Assembly: GCF_014636235.1 (NCBI RefSeq)
Contig: NZ_BMDZ01000003.1
Coordinates: 62,001 to 126,000 of the forward strand
DNA: 64,000 nt
Source of the DNA: Tistrella bauzanensis
GTDB taxonomy: Bacteria; Pseudomonadota; Alphaproteobacteria; Tistrellales; Tistrellaceae
Direction: 5' to 3'
This document shows positions 7,614 to 16,909 of this stretch, piece by piece. The notes beneath the pieces were generated by a model that was given only the letters and a program-made list of their open reading frames with translations, was not told where the DNA came from and did no database searches. Position numbers and translations under genes: made by a program. The first letter of the stretch is position 1. Each line of letters starts with the position of its first letter.

Positions 7614-9650
7614 GTGGTGATGCAATCGCATCGCCGTGGCATGGTTACGGCCGTTATCACCGGAGATATCCGGCTGGGGGAGGCCGCGGTGGATCGGGTG
7701 GGACATGGGGTTCAGCGCGTGGCCTGGGGAGGCTTGCACATCCGGCGCAGGCGTACCGACCGTCAACCGTTTGCCAAGGCGACGGATGAGGCGGCGTATG
7801 CCCGCGCATATCTAGGTGTCGGAGACGTGACGGCTGCGGGCTATCCGCTCGATGCCGTTGCGGCCGTTGCGGCGGGCTTGTGCCTTGCGGTTGGTGTGGC
7901 AGGGCTGTTCGACCTTCTGGGCGTCGTCACCATTCCGCCGTCGGCGCTGGCGGGCGGTCTGGTCGTGGCCGGTCTGGTTTTCGGGGCGGTGCTGGTCGTG
8001 TGGCTGCTGGCGCTGCGGCGCAGTGCCGCAACCCCGCGCAGCCTGATCGATGGCGTCGGACTGTTGTGGGACCGGATCAATGATGGCGTCGTGCTGCTCG
8101 ACAGCAGCGCGCGGGTGGTGGGCTGGAATGGTGGTGCCGCCCGGATGACCGGCCTGGATGCCGGACGCGTTGACGGCTTCACCATCGATCACGTCCTGGC
8201 GGGTGACGATCTGGAGGCACGGCTGGCGATGATCCGCCAGACGGTGCGGCAGATGGGAAGCTGGCGCGGCATGCTGGATTTCCGGCGCCCGGATGGCCGG
8301 ATCGGCCAGTGCGAGACCTTGGTGATGCAACTGGCGGGGCCGCAGAGCGGTGGCGCGCGGATGATGGCGATTGCCCGCGATATCACGGAGCGCGCCGAGG
8401 CCCAGCACGAGGTCACGCTGCGCGACCGCCGGTTGAAGGCCCTGATCGAGAACGTGCTGGATGTCGTGCTGATCCTGGATCGCCACGGCGGCGTCAGTTT
8501 TGCCAGTCCGAGCACCGGACGTGTCCTGGGTCTCGATCCGGCTCAGGTGGAGCAGATGGCCTTCGTCACGCTGGTTCACCCTGATGATCGTGCCCGTATC
8601 GCCGATGTCTACCGCACGGCGATCGACGATCCGCATCTGACGGCGGTGATCGAGTTCCGGGTCCGCCATCGTCTTGGCCACTGGTTGACGGTGGAGGCCA
8701 TCGGCCGCAGCCGGTTCGAGGATGCGGCGGTCGGCGGCGTGGTGGTCAATCTGCGCGACGTGACCGGGCGCAAGCGGGTGGAGGTGGCGCTACGCGCCGC
8801 CAAGGAGCAGGCCGAGACCGCCAATCAGATCAAATCGCAGTTCCTGGCCAATATGAGCCACGAACTGCGGACGCCGTTGAATGCGGTGATCGGATTTTCC
8901 GAGGTTCTGACCGCCGGTTATGCCGGAGAATTGACGGCAAAGCAGCGGGAATATGTCGGTGATATCCGGGTTTCGGGCCAGCATCTGCTGTCGCTGATCA
9001 ACGACATTCTGGATCTGTCGAAGGCCGAGGCGGGCAAGCTCGATCTGGTGGAAGAGGTCGTGCGTCTACCTGCCGTGATTGCCCAGACCCAGGGCATGCT
9101 GCGGGAGCGGGCCGAGGCGGCGGGGGTCGTCGTGGACATCGATCTTGTCGGGGATCTGCCGCCGATGACGGGCGACGGGCGCAAGATCAAGCAGATCGTG
9201 CTGAACCTGCTGTCGAATGCCATCAAGTTCACGCCCTCGGGCGGACGGGTGGTCATGCGGGTCGAACGCGAGGCCGGCGGCGCGCTGGTGGTGACGATAT
9301 CTGATTCCGGCATCGGCATGTCGGCCGATGAACTGTCGGTGGCTCTGGAAGCTTTCGGTCAGGTCGACAGCAATCTGAACCGCCGTTTCGACGGCACCGG
9401 GCTTGGTCTGCCACTGGCCCGTATGCTGGCGGAACTGCATGGAGGCACGCTCACTCTGGCGAGCGAGAAGAATGTCGGCACCACGGCGACGCTGATATTG
9501 CCAGCGGCCCGCATCATCGCCGCGGGAGGGGACGCGAATGTCGTTTCGCTGCCGGTCACTGGTGCTGCCGGGCTGCCGGGCGGGCTGCTCGGCGGACATG
9601 ACGGCATGGGTGCGGGCAATTTCGACCGCGCTGTGGCCGGTCCCTCCTGA
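7614..9650 (+). CDS. Membrane-bound PAS histidine kinase
   Basis: A 678-residue sensor kinase. Two hydrophobic helices at about 81-101 and 107-131 anchor it. Two PAS domains follow (about 145-260 and 275-395). The HisKA dimerisation domain carries SHELRTPLN with its phospho-accepting His near 416. The HATPase domain has an N-box (NLLSNAIKF, about 530), G1 (DSGIG, about 564) and G2 (GTGLGLPLA, about 596). No receiver domain is fused and no regulator gene is adjacent, so its partner is elsewhere. The start is uncertain: the first 70 residues are low in family features and no clear SD precedes 7614, so 7641 is possible. The stop lies inside the first copy of a 17-bp tandem repeat. Confidence 0.9.
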   Translation: MVMQSHRRGMVTAVITGDIRLGEAAVDRVGHGVQRVAWGGLHIRRRRTDRQPFAKATDEAAYARAYLGVGDVTAAGYPLDAVAAVAAGLCLAVGVAGLFDLLGVVTIPPSALAGGLVVAGLVFGAVLVVWLLALRRSAATPRSLIDGVGLLWDRINDGVVLLDSSARVVGWNGGAARMTGLDAGRVDGFTIDHVLAGDDLEARLAMIRQTVRQMGSWRGMLDFRRPDGRIGQCETLVMQLAGPQSGGARMMAIARDITERAEAQHEVTLRDRRLKALIENVLDVVLILDRHGGVSFASPSTGRVLGLDPAQVEQMAFVTLVHPDDRARIADVYRTAIDDPHLTAVIEFRVRHRLGHWLTVEAIGRSRFEDAAVGGVVVNLRDVTGRKRVEVALRAAKEQAETANQIKSQFLANMSHELRTPLNAVIGFSEVLTAGYAGELTAKQREYVGDIRVSGQHLLSLINDILDLSKAEAGKLDLVEEVVRLPAVIAQTQGMLRERAEAAGVVVDIDLVGDLPPMTGDGRKIKQIVLNLLSNAIKFTPSGGRVVMRVEREAGGALVVTISDSGIGMSADELSVALEAFGQVDSNLNRRFDGTGLGLPLARMLAELHGGTLTLASEKNVGTTATLILPAARIIAAGGDANVVSLPVTGAAGLPGGLLGGHDGMGAGNFDRAVAGPS

Positions 9651-9738
9651 TCGCCGGCCCTCCTGATCGCCGGCCCCTCCTGATCGCCGGCCCCTCCTGA
9701 TCGCCGGCCCCTCCTGATCGCCGGCCCCTCCTGATCGC
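9645..9738. repeat. 17-bp tandem repeat, about 5.5 copies
   Basis: Units of TCCTGATCGCCGGCCCC at 9661-9677, 9678-9694, 9695-9711 and 9712-9728 are identical. A 16-base first copy (9645-9660) and a partial last copy (9729-9738) flank them. The TGA in the first copy is the stop codon of the kinase gene. Each unit holds the palindrome GCCGGC. The array lies between two convergent genes and could vary in copy number between strains. Confidence 0.95.
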
Positions 9739-9771
9739 GATGCACGACATGACATCTGCCGGTGATCTCTG

Positions 9772-10440
9772 TCAGCCGGTGCGACGGCGATAGGTCCAGA
9801 CCGATGCCGGCCACAGATTGAAGGGGACGAAGCGGGTCCGGCGACCATCGATGTCGGCGCGATCGAAGGGGACCGGGCTGTCATACCAATAGGTGAACTG
9901 AACGAAGCAGCCGGCGGCCGGACGTGCCAGATCCAGCGCGTCCTGCAACAGCCGGCGGCGCAGCGCGTCGGGGCGGCCGCGCAGGGGCAGGCCGGAGACG
10001 ACGCCGCGGATGCGGGGCTCGATACCGCCGCCGATTTCGGTGGTGAGCAGTCGGCGCAAATCGAAGGCGGATCCGGTCAGCACGGTGGCGCGTGGAAAGC
10101 TGCGCTGGACGTGGTCTGAGAAACTGGGGTTCAACTCGATCAGCACCAGCCGATATTCGTCGATGCCGCGGTCCAGCAGGGCGCGGGTGACGACACCGGT
10201 GCCGGGGCCCAGTTCCACCACCGGGTCGGTGCCGTCGGGATCGATCTCGGCGGCCATGGCGGCGCCAAGGGCGCGGCTGGACGGTTGCTGGGCGCCGGTG
10301 CGCAAGGGTGCGCGCAGAAATTCACGCAGAAACAGACTATCGGCCATGTACAGATCATCCGTCAGTGGTCGCGGAGACCCGGCATCAAATACCGGTGGCT
10401 CCGAACACCAGTGGTCGAAGGCCTGCGGCTCTGCAGGCAT
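9772..10440 (-). CDS. PmtA-like phospholipid N-methyltransferase / class I methyltransferase
   Basis: A 222-residue SAM-dependent methyltransferase. The SAM-binding motif VELGPGTGVVT is at about 75-85, and the preceding FLREFLRAP...QQPSS region and later SGLPLRG resemble the soluble PmtA family. PmtA methylates phosphatidylethanolamine to phosphatidylcholine at the inner membrane. The related rRNA dimethyltransferase fold is the main alternative. The first 30 residues look unlike the family, so translation may start at MADSLFL (10347). It is convergent with the PAS kinase and lies downstream of dnaE2 on the same strand, 108 bases away across a tandem repeat. Confidence 0.7.
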   Translation of the reverse strand: MPAEPQAFDHWCSEPPVFDAGSPRPLTDDLYMADSLFLREFLRAPLRTGAQQPSSRALGAAMAAEIDPDGTDPVVELGPGTGVVTRALLDRGIDEYRLVLIELNPSFSDHVQRSFPRATVLTGSAFDLRRLLTTEIGGGIEPRIRGVVSGLPLRGRPDALRRRLLQDALDLARPAAGCFVQFTYWYDSPVPFDRADIDGRRTRFVPFNLWPASVWTYRRRTG

Positions 10441-10503
10441 GTCCAGACATTATCATAGCGATGGTTGATGAGGGTGATCTATGACATATCTACGGCTTCG
10501 GCC

Positions 10504-10557
10504 GGTGACGCGTTGATGCCTGGTGACGGGTTAATGCCAGGTGACGCGCTAATGAAA
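10504..10557. repeat. 18-bp tandem repeat, 3 copies, across the dnaE2 stop codon
   Basis: Three related units at 10504-10521, 10522-10539 and 10540-10557, each beginning GGTGACG and ending with ATGCC or ATGAA. The third contains the dnaE2 stop codon (10549-10551 read on the minus strand) and its last two codons. The array therefore starts in coding sequence and extends downstream. Confidence 0.85.
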
Positions 10558-13500
10558 GTCGCGGGATCTGAGGCGCAGGGCTGGTGGCTCTGACGGCGCG
10601 GTCGGTTCCGCGGTAATGTTCAATGCCGCCAGATGGGCGGCTGTGGCGGCATCATCGGCCCGACTGATGGCCGCGGTCAATGCCGGCTCCGCCGTATCCA
10701 GTGCCTCGACCAGCAGATGGATGACCTGCCCGCTGCGCTCGACACGGCCGCGGGCGATCAGGATGCGGCCGGTATGGACCAGCACCCGGTATCGGGCAAC
10801 CATATCGGGCCGCACGATCAGGTTTGCATGGCCGGTCTCGTCCTCCAATGTGATGAAGATGATGCCCTTGGCGGTGCCCGGACGCTGGCGGGTGGTCACC
10901 AGTCCGGCCACGGCCGTGCGGCTGCCGCTTTTCGCATGGGCGAGGGATGCGACCGGCACCACACCCTGCGTGCCCAGTTCCGCCCGGATCAGGGTCATCG
11001 GGTGGTGGCGCAGGGTCAGGCCGGTTGCGGCATAATCCTCCACCATCGCCCGTGCCGGCGGGGTGGCTGGCAGAGGGGCCTCGGGCTCGGCCATGCGGCC
11101 GTCATCGCCCAATGTCGCAAACAATGGCAGGGGATGTGTCTCCAATCGTCGCAACGCCCACAGCGCCTGCCGCCGGTCCAGCTTCAAGCTGCGGAAGCCA
11201 TCGGCTTCGGCAATCCGGATCAGGGTGGCAGGCGGCACAGCGGCCGCGCGCAGGGCATGGGCGGGCGAGGCATGACCCGTGGCTGGCCGCGTCGCCACCA
11301 GCCGGCGGCCATCGGCTTCGGCCAGGCCCTTCACCAGCCGCAACCCCAGGCGCAGCGCCGGCTGTCCGACCTTCCCGACCTCCCCAGGCTCCAGCGTACA
11401 GTCCCAGGCACTGTGATTGATGTCCACCGGCCGGATCTCCACCCCATGGCTGGCCGCATCGCGGATCAGCTGCGCCGGTGCATAGAATCCCATCGGCTGG
11501 CTGTTGAGCAGCGCGCAGGTGAAGGCCGCGGGATGGTGGCATTTCATCCAGGCCGAGACATAGACGATCAACGCGAAACTGGCGGCATGGCTTTCGGGAA
11601 AACCATATTCGCCAAAGCCTTCCAGTTGCTTGAAGCAACGTTCCGCGAAGACCGGATCATAGCCGTTGGCGATCATGCCGCCGATCAGCTGGTCGTGGAA
11701 GCGGTGCATCGATCCACTGCGCCGGAAGGCAGCCATCGACCGGCGCAGGGCATCGGCATCGGCGCCGCTGAATCCGCCGGCGACCATGGCGATCCGCATC
11801 GCCTGTTCCTGGAACAACGGCACGCCCAGGGTTTTCTGAAGCACCGCGCGCAGGGCCTCGGACGGGTATTCCACCGGCTCCAGCCCGGCGCGCCGGCGCA
11901 GATAGGGATGGACCATGTCGCCCTGGATCGGGCCGGGACGGACGATCGCCACCTCGATCACCAGGTCGTAATAGGTGCGCGGCCGCAGGCGGGGCAGCAT
12001 GTTCAGCTGGGCGCGACTTTCCACCTGGAATACGCCCACCGCATCCGCCCGGCACAGCATGTCGTACACCGCCGGATCCTCGGGCGGCACCGTCGCCATG
12101 GTCCAGTGGCGGCCGGTGGTTTGGGCGATCAGGTCGAACCCCTTGCGCAGCGCGGTCAGCATGCCCAGCGCCAGAATGTCGATCTTCAGGATTCCCAAGG
12201 CATCCAGATCGTCCTTATCCCATTCAACGAAGGTCCGGTCGGGCATCGCGGCATTGCCGATCGGCACGGTTTCCTCCAGCGGCCGCCGGGTCAGCACGAA
12301 GCCGCCGACATGCTGCGACAGATGCCGTGGAAAGCCGAGCAGGCTGGCGGCCAGCGTCAGCGTTGCCCGGATACGTGGCGCATCCGCATCGAGCCCGGCC
12401 TCGATCAGCTGATCCCGCCCGATCGGATCGTCCGACCGGCCCCAGATCAGCCCTGAAAGCCGGCCGGTGGTGTCGTCGTCCAGGCCCAGTGCCCGACCGG
12501 CATCACGCAGCGCGCTTTTGGGGCGATAGCTGATCACGGTGGCGGCCAGCGCCGCATGGGCGCGGCCATATTTCGTATAGATATGCTGGATCACCTCCTC
12601 GCGGCGCTCATGCTCGAAATCGACATCGATATCGGGCGGCTCGTCGCGGGCCTCGCTGATGAAGCGTTCAAACAGCAGATCCACTTTCGACGGATCGACC
12701 GCGGTGATCCCCAGCAGGAAACAGACCACCGAATTCGCCGCCGAACCACGGCCCTGCGCCAGAATGCCCCGATCGCGGGCGAAGCGGACGATCTGATCGA
12801 CGGTCAGGAAATAGGGCGCATAGCCCATACGGCCGATCAGATCGAGTTCGGTGCGGATACGGGCCTGTATCTCAGACGGCGGACCATCGGGCCAGAGCCG
12901 CGCCGGATAGCGCCAGGCCAGCCCCTCGCGGCAGCGCCTTTTCAGCGCGCCTTGCGGGGTTTCGCCATCAAGACCGCCTTCCAGGGGATAGTCATAGGAA
13001 AGCTCGTCCAGCCGGAACAGCAGCCGGTCCGAGATCCTGCGGCTGGCGGCGATCGCATCGGGATAGCGGGCGAAGCGGCGGATCATCTCGGCGGGCGGTT
13101 TCAGATAGCGGTCGGCATTGCGGGCCAGACGGTACCCGGCCTGATCGATCACCACATGCTCGCGGATGCAGACCAGCAGGTCGGCCAGCACCCGCCGTTC
13201 CGGGACATGCATCCGGACATCGCCGGTCGCCACCATGTCGATCCCCAGCCGGCCGGCCAGGGCGTCAATCCGGGCGATGCGGATATCGTCGTCACCGCCC
13301 AGAAGATGGCGGGCCGCCAGATGCACCGCATCGGGAAAGGCGGCGGCCAGCCGGGCTGCGGTTGCGGCATGCAGATCCCAGTCGGGGTGAGGGCCGCCGG
13401 CCGGGCAGGACATCGGCGGCAGCAGCAGGATTTCATGATCCGGCCCGGCGGCCAGAATATCGGCCAGACGCAGATCGCAGCCGCCCTTTGGCGCCCGCCG

Positions 13501-13797
13501 CTTGCCCAGGGTCAGCAACCGGCACAGCCGGCCATAGGCCGCCCGGTCGCGTGGATAGACCAGCATCGGCGGCGCATCGGCGGGGTCCAGTCGGGCCCCC
13601 ACATGCAGCACCATTCCCAGTTTGCGCGCCGCCACATAAGCGCGCACCACCCCGGCCAGACTGGCACGATCGGCGATCGCCATCCGATCGAAGCCATGGG
13701 CCGTGGCCGTGGCCACCAGTTCTTCAGGATGCGATGCACCGCGCAGGAAGCTGTAATTGCTGGTGATCTCCAGTTCGACACATCCTGGTGCCTGCAT
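10549..13797 (-). CDS. dnaE2: Error-prone DNA polymerase DnaE2 (ImuC)
   Basis: A 1082-residue C-family polymerase alpha subunit of the DnaE2/ImuC type, which performs translesion synthesis with ImuA and ImuB after DNA damage. Order: N-terminal PHP domain (SNYSFLRGASHPEE, about 13-26), palm with the catalytic acidic motif PDIDVDF near 384-390, fingers, helix-hairpin-helix region, and a C-terminal OB domain (about 960-1040). The length is typical of DnaE2 and shorter than replicative DnaE. It is the last gene of imuA-imuB-dnaE2, 60 bases after imuB. The SD is weak, so translation may rely partly on coupling. Damage induction is expected from the SOS box at 17236. Confidence 0.96.
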   Translation of the reverse strand: MQAPGCVELEITSNYSFLRGASHPEELVATATAHGFDRMAIADRASLAGVVRAYVAARKLGMVLHVGARLDPADAPPMLVYPRDRAAYGRLCRLLTLGKRRAPKGGCDLRLADILAAGPDHEILLLPPMSCPAGGPHPDWDLHAATAARLAAAFPDAVHLAARHLLGGDDDIRIARIDALAGRLGIDMVATGDVRMHVPERRVLADLLVCIREHVVIDQAGYRLARNADRYLKPPAEMIRRFARYPDAIAASRRISDRLLFRLDELSYDYPLEGGLDGETPQGALKRRCREGLAWRYPARLWPDGPPSEIQARIRTELDLIGRMGYAPYFLTVDQIVRFARDRGILAQGRGSAANSVVCFLLGITAVDPSKVDLLFERFISEARDEPPDIDVDFEHERREEVIQHIYTKYGRAHAALAATVISYRPKSALRDAGRALGLDDDTTGRLSGLIWGRSDDPIGRDQLIEAGLDADAPRIRATLTLAASLLGFPRHLSQHVGGFVLTRRPLEETVPIGNAAMPDRTFVEWDKDDLDALGILKIDILALGMLTALRKGFDLIAQTTGRHWTMATVPPEDPAVYDMLCRADAVGVFQVESRAQLNMLPRLRPRTYYDLVIEVAIVRPGPIQGDMVHPYLRRRAGLEPVEYPSEALRAVLQKTLGVPLFQEQAMRIAMVAGGFSGADADALRRSMAAFRRSGSMHRFHDQLIGGMIANGYDPVFAERCFKQLEGFGEYGFPESHAASFALIVYVSAWMKCHHPAAFTCALLNSQPMGFYAPAQLIRDAASHGVEIRPVDINHSAWDCTLEPGEVGKVGQPALRLGLRLVKGLAEADGRRLVATRPATGHASPAHALRAAAVPPATLIRIAEADGFRSLKLDRRQALWALRRLETHPLPLFATLGDDGRMAEPEAPLPATPPARAMVEDYAATGLTLRHHPMTLIRAELGTQGVVPVASLAHAKSGSRTAVAGLVTTRQRPGTAKGIIFITLEDETGHANLIVRPDMVARYRVLVHTGRILIARGRVERSGQVIHLLVEALDTAEPALTAAISRADDAATAAHLAALNITAEPTAPSEPPALRLRSRDFH

Positions 13798-13857
13798 GGG
13801 AATTGGGCCCTGATCTGAAGGAAGGGGGCCTGGAACCTCCAGGACCGTTTTGAAAGA

Positions 13858-15615
13858 TCATGGAAAAATTCCATGGACGAACCAGCCGGGCTCTTCTGTC
13901 CCGGCCGGCGGGATATCGGCGCCGAGGCCCGGTGCGGTGCCGGCGCGGAAGACCCACAGGCGATCCCCGTCCCAGGTTTCGATGCGATAGTAATCGCGGG
14001 TCTCAGTCACCTGCCCCGGCACCTGCCCCGGCACCTGCCCCGGCATCTGCCACCAGGGACCGTGCAGCCGTTCAGGGCCATCGGCCAGTCGCACACGGTG
14101 CAGCCGGCCGCGCCAGCGCAGCTGGGCCGGCGGGTCATCGGGCAGGGCGGCGATCACGGTGACCGGTTCGGGTCGTGGCAGCAGCCGTGGCGGTCGGGGG
14201 GCGGTGGGCCGGTGCGGCCCGTCAAGCGCCGCGGGGGCGCGTGTGGGCAGATTGTCCAGCCCGATGGCCTGTCCGGTGGCGGAAACCAGCCTGGCCACGG
14301 CTTCGGGCAGGACTGCGGCATCGATCTGCACCGCCCGCACCCGGCCGCTGCCCAGCCGGGCATCGATGCGGTCGATCAGCGCGGCGATCGCCACCGGCTG
14401 GCCAGCCGGGACTGCCTGTCCGCGGCCGGACAACCCCGGCAGGGCGCAAGAGATCAGGCCCGGCAGGGCGCCAGAGACCAGCCCCGGCAGGGCGCGATCG
14501 GCCACGCCCAGCCGTTGCACACGGGGTGCCGACAGCACCATCACCTCGATTCCAAGGCCCGGATCGATCCGGTCCAGACGCTCGGCCAGCAGCCGCATCA
14601 GATGCACCGGGTCGCGGCTGGCCATGGCCAGCCCCAACTCGGCCGACCGCACGGCACCATCGACGATATGGGCCGACAGCAGCAACTGCCGGGCCCCCAG
14701 ACCGGCCGTGGCCAGATCGCCGGCCAGCCTGTCGACCAGAGAGGCGGTGGCGGCGGCAATGTCTTCCGCCCGGCCGATCGGCTCGGCCCAGCTGATCCGT
14801 GCTTCCACCGCGGCCGGCGGCCGGCGCGGATGCAGCGGATCGGCCATGCGGCCATACAACCGGTCGAGTGCCGCAATCACATCGGGTCCGAAACGTTCGG
14901 CAACCGATTGCCGGGGCAGGGCATTCAGCGCATCGATCCGACGGATGCCCAGCCGCGCCAGCCCCTGCACGGCCTGCGGATGGTCTTCCACGATCGCCTC
15001 GATCGGCAGGGGGCCAACCGCATGGGCCAGGGCGGCGGCGGCATCGGCACCATCCGGCGTGATGATCAGCGATGGCTGTCTGTGGCGGGCCAGGACCGAG
15101 GCGGCAAGCGGTCCGGGGGCAATGGCGGTTCTGATCGTCAACCGCCCCTGCCGGCTCAGCAGCTGCGCGGCCCGTGCCGCCAAGGCCGCCTCGCCGCCGA
15201 ACAGATGGGCGACGCCGGTGATGTCGAGCAGCAGCCCCCGGCCGCCATCCAGGGCGACGGCTGGTGAAAAGCGATCGGCCATATCGGCCAGCCGGGCCAG
15301 AAGATGGCGGTCTCCACGCGGATCGGCCGGTACCAGGCGGATCGCGGAGAGCCGGGCCCGGGCCTCGGCCAGTGTCATGCCTGGCCGCACGCCCTGGTCG
15401 CGGGCGGTCTGGCTGATTGCGGTCAGCACCGGCCCGCGTGGGCCGGAGACATGACAGGCGGCCGGGCCATGGCGCCAGTCGCGGGCCGCCTGATCGTCCC
15501 CGGCCGCTGCGGCAAGGGCTGCCTGCCGGTCGAGGGCGAGGTTTGGCAGAGACAGGGCCAGCACGCGTCGGGGCAGGATCTGCCGCCGCCGGGCGGGAAC
15601 GGGGATGTCTGGCAT
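13858..15615 (-). CDS. imuB: ImuB, catalytically inactive Y-family polymerase homologue
   Basis: A 585-residue member of the ImuB/DinB-like family. It bridges ImuA, the beta clamp and DnaE2 in the mutasome. The N-terminal region (LALSLPNLALDRQAAL) lacks the acidic catalytic pair expected of a working Y-family polymerase, which is normal for ImuB. Two in-frame repeat expansions stand out: Ala-Leu-Pro-Gly-Leu units near residues 375-395, encoded by about 24-bp repeats at 14427-14497, and Pro-Gly-Gln-Val units near 525-535, encoded by 12-bp repeats at 14008-14051. These probably fall in loops. It lies 61 bases after imuA and 60 before dnaE2. Confidence 0.93.
   Translation of the reverse strand: MPDIPVPARRRQILPRRVLALSLPNLALDRQAALAAAAGDDQAARDWRHGPAACHVSGPRGPVLTAISQTARDQGVRPGMTLAEARARLSAIRLVPADPRGDRHLLARLADMADRFSPAVALDGGRGLLLDITGVAHLFGGEAALAARAAQLLSRQGRLTIRTAIAPGPLAASVLARHRQPSLIITPDGADAAAALAHAVGPLPIEAIVEDHPQAVQGLARLGIRRIDALNALPRQSVAERFGPDVIAALDRLYGRMADPLHPRRPPAAVEARISWAEPIGRAEDIAAATASLVDRLAGDLATAGLGARQLLLSAHIVDGAVRSAELGLAMASRDPVHLMRLLAERLDRIDPGLGIEVMVLSAPRVQRLGVADRALPGLVSGALPGLISCALPGLSGRGQAVPAGQPVAIAALIDRIDARLGSGRVRAVQIDAAVLPEAVARLVSATGQAIGLDNLPTRAPAALDGPHRPTAPRPPRLLPRPEPVTVIAALPDDPPAQLRWRGRLHRVRLADGPERLHGPWWQMPGQVPGQVPGQVTETRDYYRIETWDGDRLWVFRAGTAPGLGADIPPAGTEEPGWFVHGIFP
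13859..13875 (-). other. Inverted repeat at the imuB stop codon
   Basis: CATGGAA (13859-13865) and TTCCATG (13869-13875) are separated by three A. The stem covers the imuB stop. It lacks a GC-rich stem and T-run, so it is not a clear terminator. It may be a weak mRNA structure between imuB and dnaE2. Confidence 0.3.
14008..14051. repeat. 12-bp in-frame tandem repeat in imuB
   Basis: CACCTGCCCCGG occurs at 14008-14019, 14020-14031 and 14032-14043, with a partial fourth copy. It encodes Pro-Gly-Gln-Val repeats on the minus strand. Because the unit is a multiple of three, copy-number change would not shift the frame. Confidence 0.9.
14427..14497. repeat. About 24-bp in-frame tandem repeat in imuB
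   Basis: Three degenerate copies, the clearest at 14450-14473 and 14474-14497, each with the core CCCGGCAGGGCGC. They encode repeated Ala-Leu-Pro-Gly-Leu segments on the minus strand and keep the frame. Confidence 0.8.
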
Positions 15616-15676
15616 GGCGGGAACCGGATTGACGAACGGGGGGCGAGAAGCCGGCCGCCGGAGATCCGGTGACCAT

Positions 15677-16909
15677 TCAGCCGGTGGCGCCGGGGCGGAT
15701 GCCGTTCAGGCCGCCACGTCCAAGCCCGAACCAGCCGCGCCGGGGCAGGGCGTCACCGGTGGCCTGCGGCATCCTGGCCATGGCCGGTTGGGGCGCTGAG
15801 GCCGGCGCCATGCCGGCCTCGGGTGATGCCATCGACAGCCGGCCGGGCTGGTCGGCAGACCAGCCGACCATCAGCCGCGCGGGCAGGCTGCCGCGCGCGC
15901 GCAACAGGTCCAGCTGCCAGTGCAGCCGGCCGATCGGCCGGGTCCGGTAACCGGCGGCGGCCGGCCAGGATGCCGCGGCGGCGGGCGCCGCGGTGACGGC
16001 CCAGCGGCTGGCGGCGGCGCTGGGCGGCAGACGGGCGAGCAGGGCTGCCGGATCGTTGCCGTCATCCCGCCCGGCTGCATCGCGGGGGGCTGGCCTGAGC
16101 AGGCTGTGTGCCACCGGCCTGATCAGCAGGACCATGCCACCACCTTCCGCCGCGGCCAATTGCAGGCGCCGGGTCGCCAGAGGATCGACATCGGCCACCT
16201 CACCGACCACGGCTGCGACCGCACCGCTGCGGATTGCTTCCTCCATCACCCACAGCCGCTCGGCACTGCGCCGGGCCGGCACCACCAGCAGCCGCGCCGG
16301 GTCCAGGCCGAAATCAGCCAGGCCGGGCGCATAGGGTGCCGGCCAACCGCCGACCCAGAGCACCGGACCACCGGATCCGATGCCCTGATCGGCACCCTGA
16401 TGGCCGCCCGCGACCGTGGCGGCCCAGAGGGCGGCCAGACCCAGCCCTGTGCCATGGGCGGTGCCGGCTGCCGGATAGTCACCGGCTTCGGCCGTGATGA
16501 TTTCGTGCAGCCGGCCAAGGGCCAGACCGCCATCGCCCAGCAGGCCGTCGATCTGGTCACAGCCGGTGCTGATCACCCGCACTGCCGGATTATTGTTGTG
16601 TCCCGAGGGCAAGCGGGCCGGGGTGGTCTGGCCTTCGATCCGGGCGATGGTGGCCTTCAACTGAGCAATCTTGTCGGGGCGTGTCGCCGGCCGCCCGCCT
16701 TTGGCGAGTGTCTCGTTCACAAATGCCTCGTCCACAGGGACGTCATCGACAGGGGCGTCGTCCACTGCCCGCGGATCGGTCTCGCGCAGTGCCGCTTCGG
16801 CGGTGGCCATCGCGGCTGCGGCCAGAAGCCGCGACGGTCGCACGCGGATGCCCGGATCGCGGGTCTGCGGAATGCTGCGCGGGCTGGCAAGCCGATCGGC
16901 ACGTGGCAT
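15677..16909 (-). CDS. imuA: ImuA, mutasome RecA-like protein
   Basis: The RecA/SulA-like ImuA component of the imuA-imuB-dnaE2 damage-tolerance cassette. As placed it has 410 residues. The family core begins near residue 75 (KIAQLKATIARIEG) and continues through TGCDQIDGLLGDGG and LALGRLHEI (about 110-137) to a Pro-rich C-terminus ending GIRPGATG. ImuA proteins are usually 220-300 residues, so both ends are extended. The ATG at 16909 has a near-ideal GGAGG five bases upstream. The same frame stays open, and an ATG at 17161 (AGGGGG nine bases upstream) lies only about 80 bases from the predicted promoter; using it would give 494 residues. I keep 16909 for its better ribosome site. Confidence 0.85.
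   Translation of the reverse strand: MPRADRLASPRSIPQTRDPGIRVRPSRLLAAAAMATAEAALRETDPRAVDDAPVDDVPVDEAFVNETLAKGGRPATRPDKIAQLKATIARIEGQTTPARLPSGHNNNPAVRVISTGCDQIDGLLGDGGLALGRLHEIITAEAGDYPAAGTAHGTGLGLAALWAATVAGGHQGADQGIGSGGPVLWVGGWPAPYAPGLADFGLDPARLLVVPARRSAERLWVMEEAIRSGAVAAVVGEVADVDPLATRRLQLAAAEGGGMVLLIRPVAHSLLRPAPRDAAGRDDGNDPAALLARLPPSAAASRWAVTAAPAAAASWPAAAGYRTRPIGRLHWQLDLLRARGSLPARLMVGWSADQPGRLSMASPEAGMAPASAPQPAMARMPQATGDALPRRGWFGLGRGGLNGIRPGATG

Noticed and set aside
7610..7789. A 59-codon frame with ATG just before the PAS kinase start
   Set aside because: It overlaps the kinase N-terminus in another frame, with a Gly/Arg-rich product and no conserved features.
9645..9738. Regular repeats that could suggest a CRISPR array
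   Set aside because: Units are directly adjacent with no variable spacers and are only 17 bp; no cas genes are near.
10633..13818. Long plus-strand frames (607 and 420 codons) across the dnaE2 locus
   Set aside because: They are antisense to dnaE2, whose motifs are complete. Composition is typical of shadow frames.
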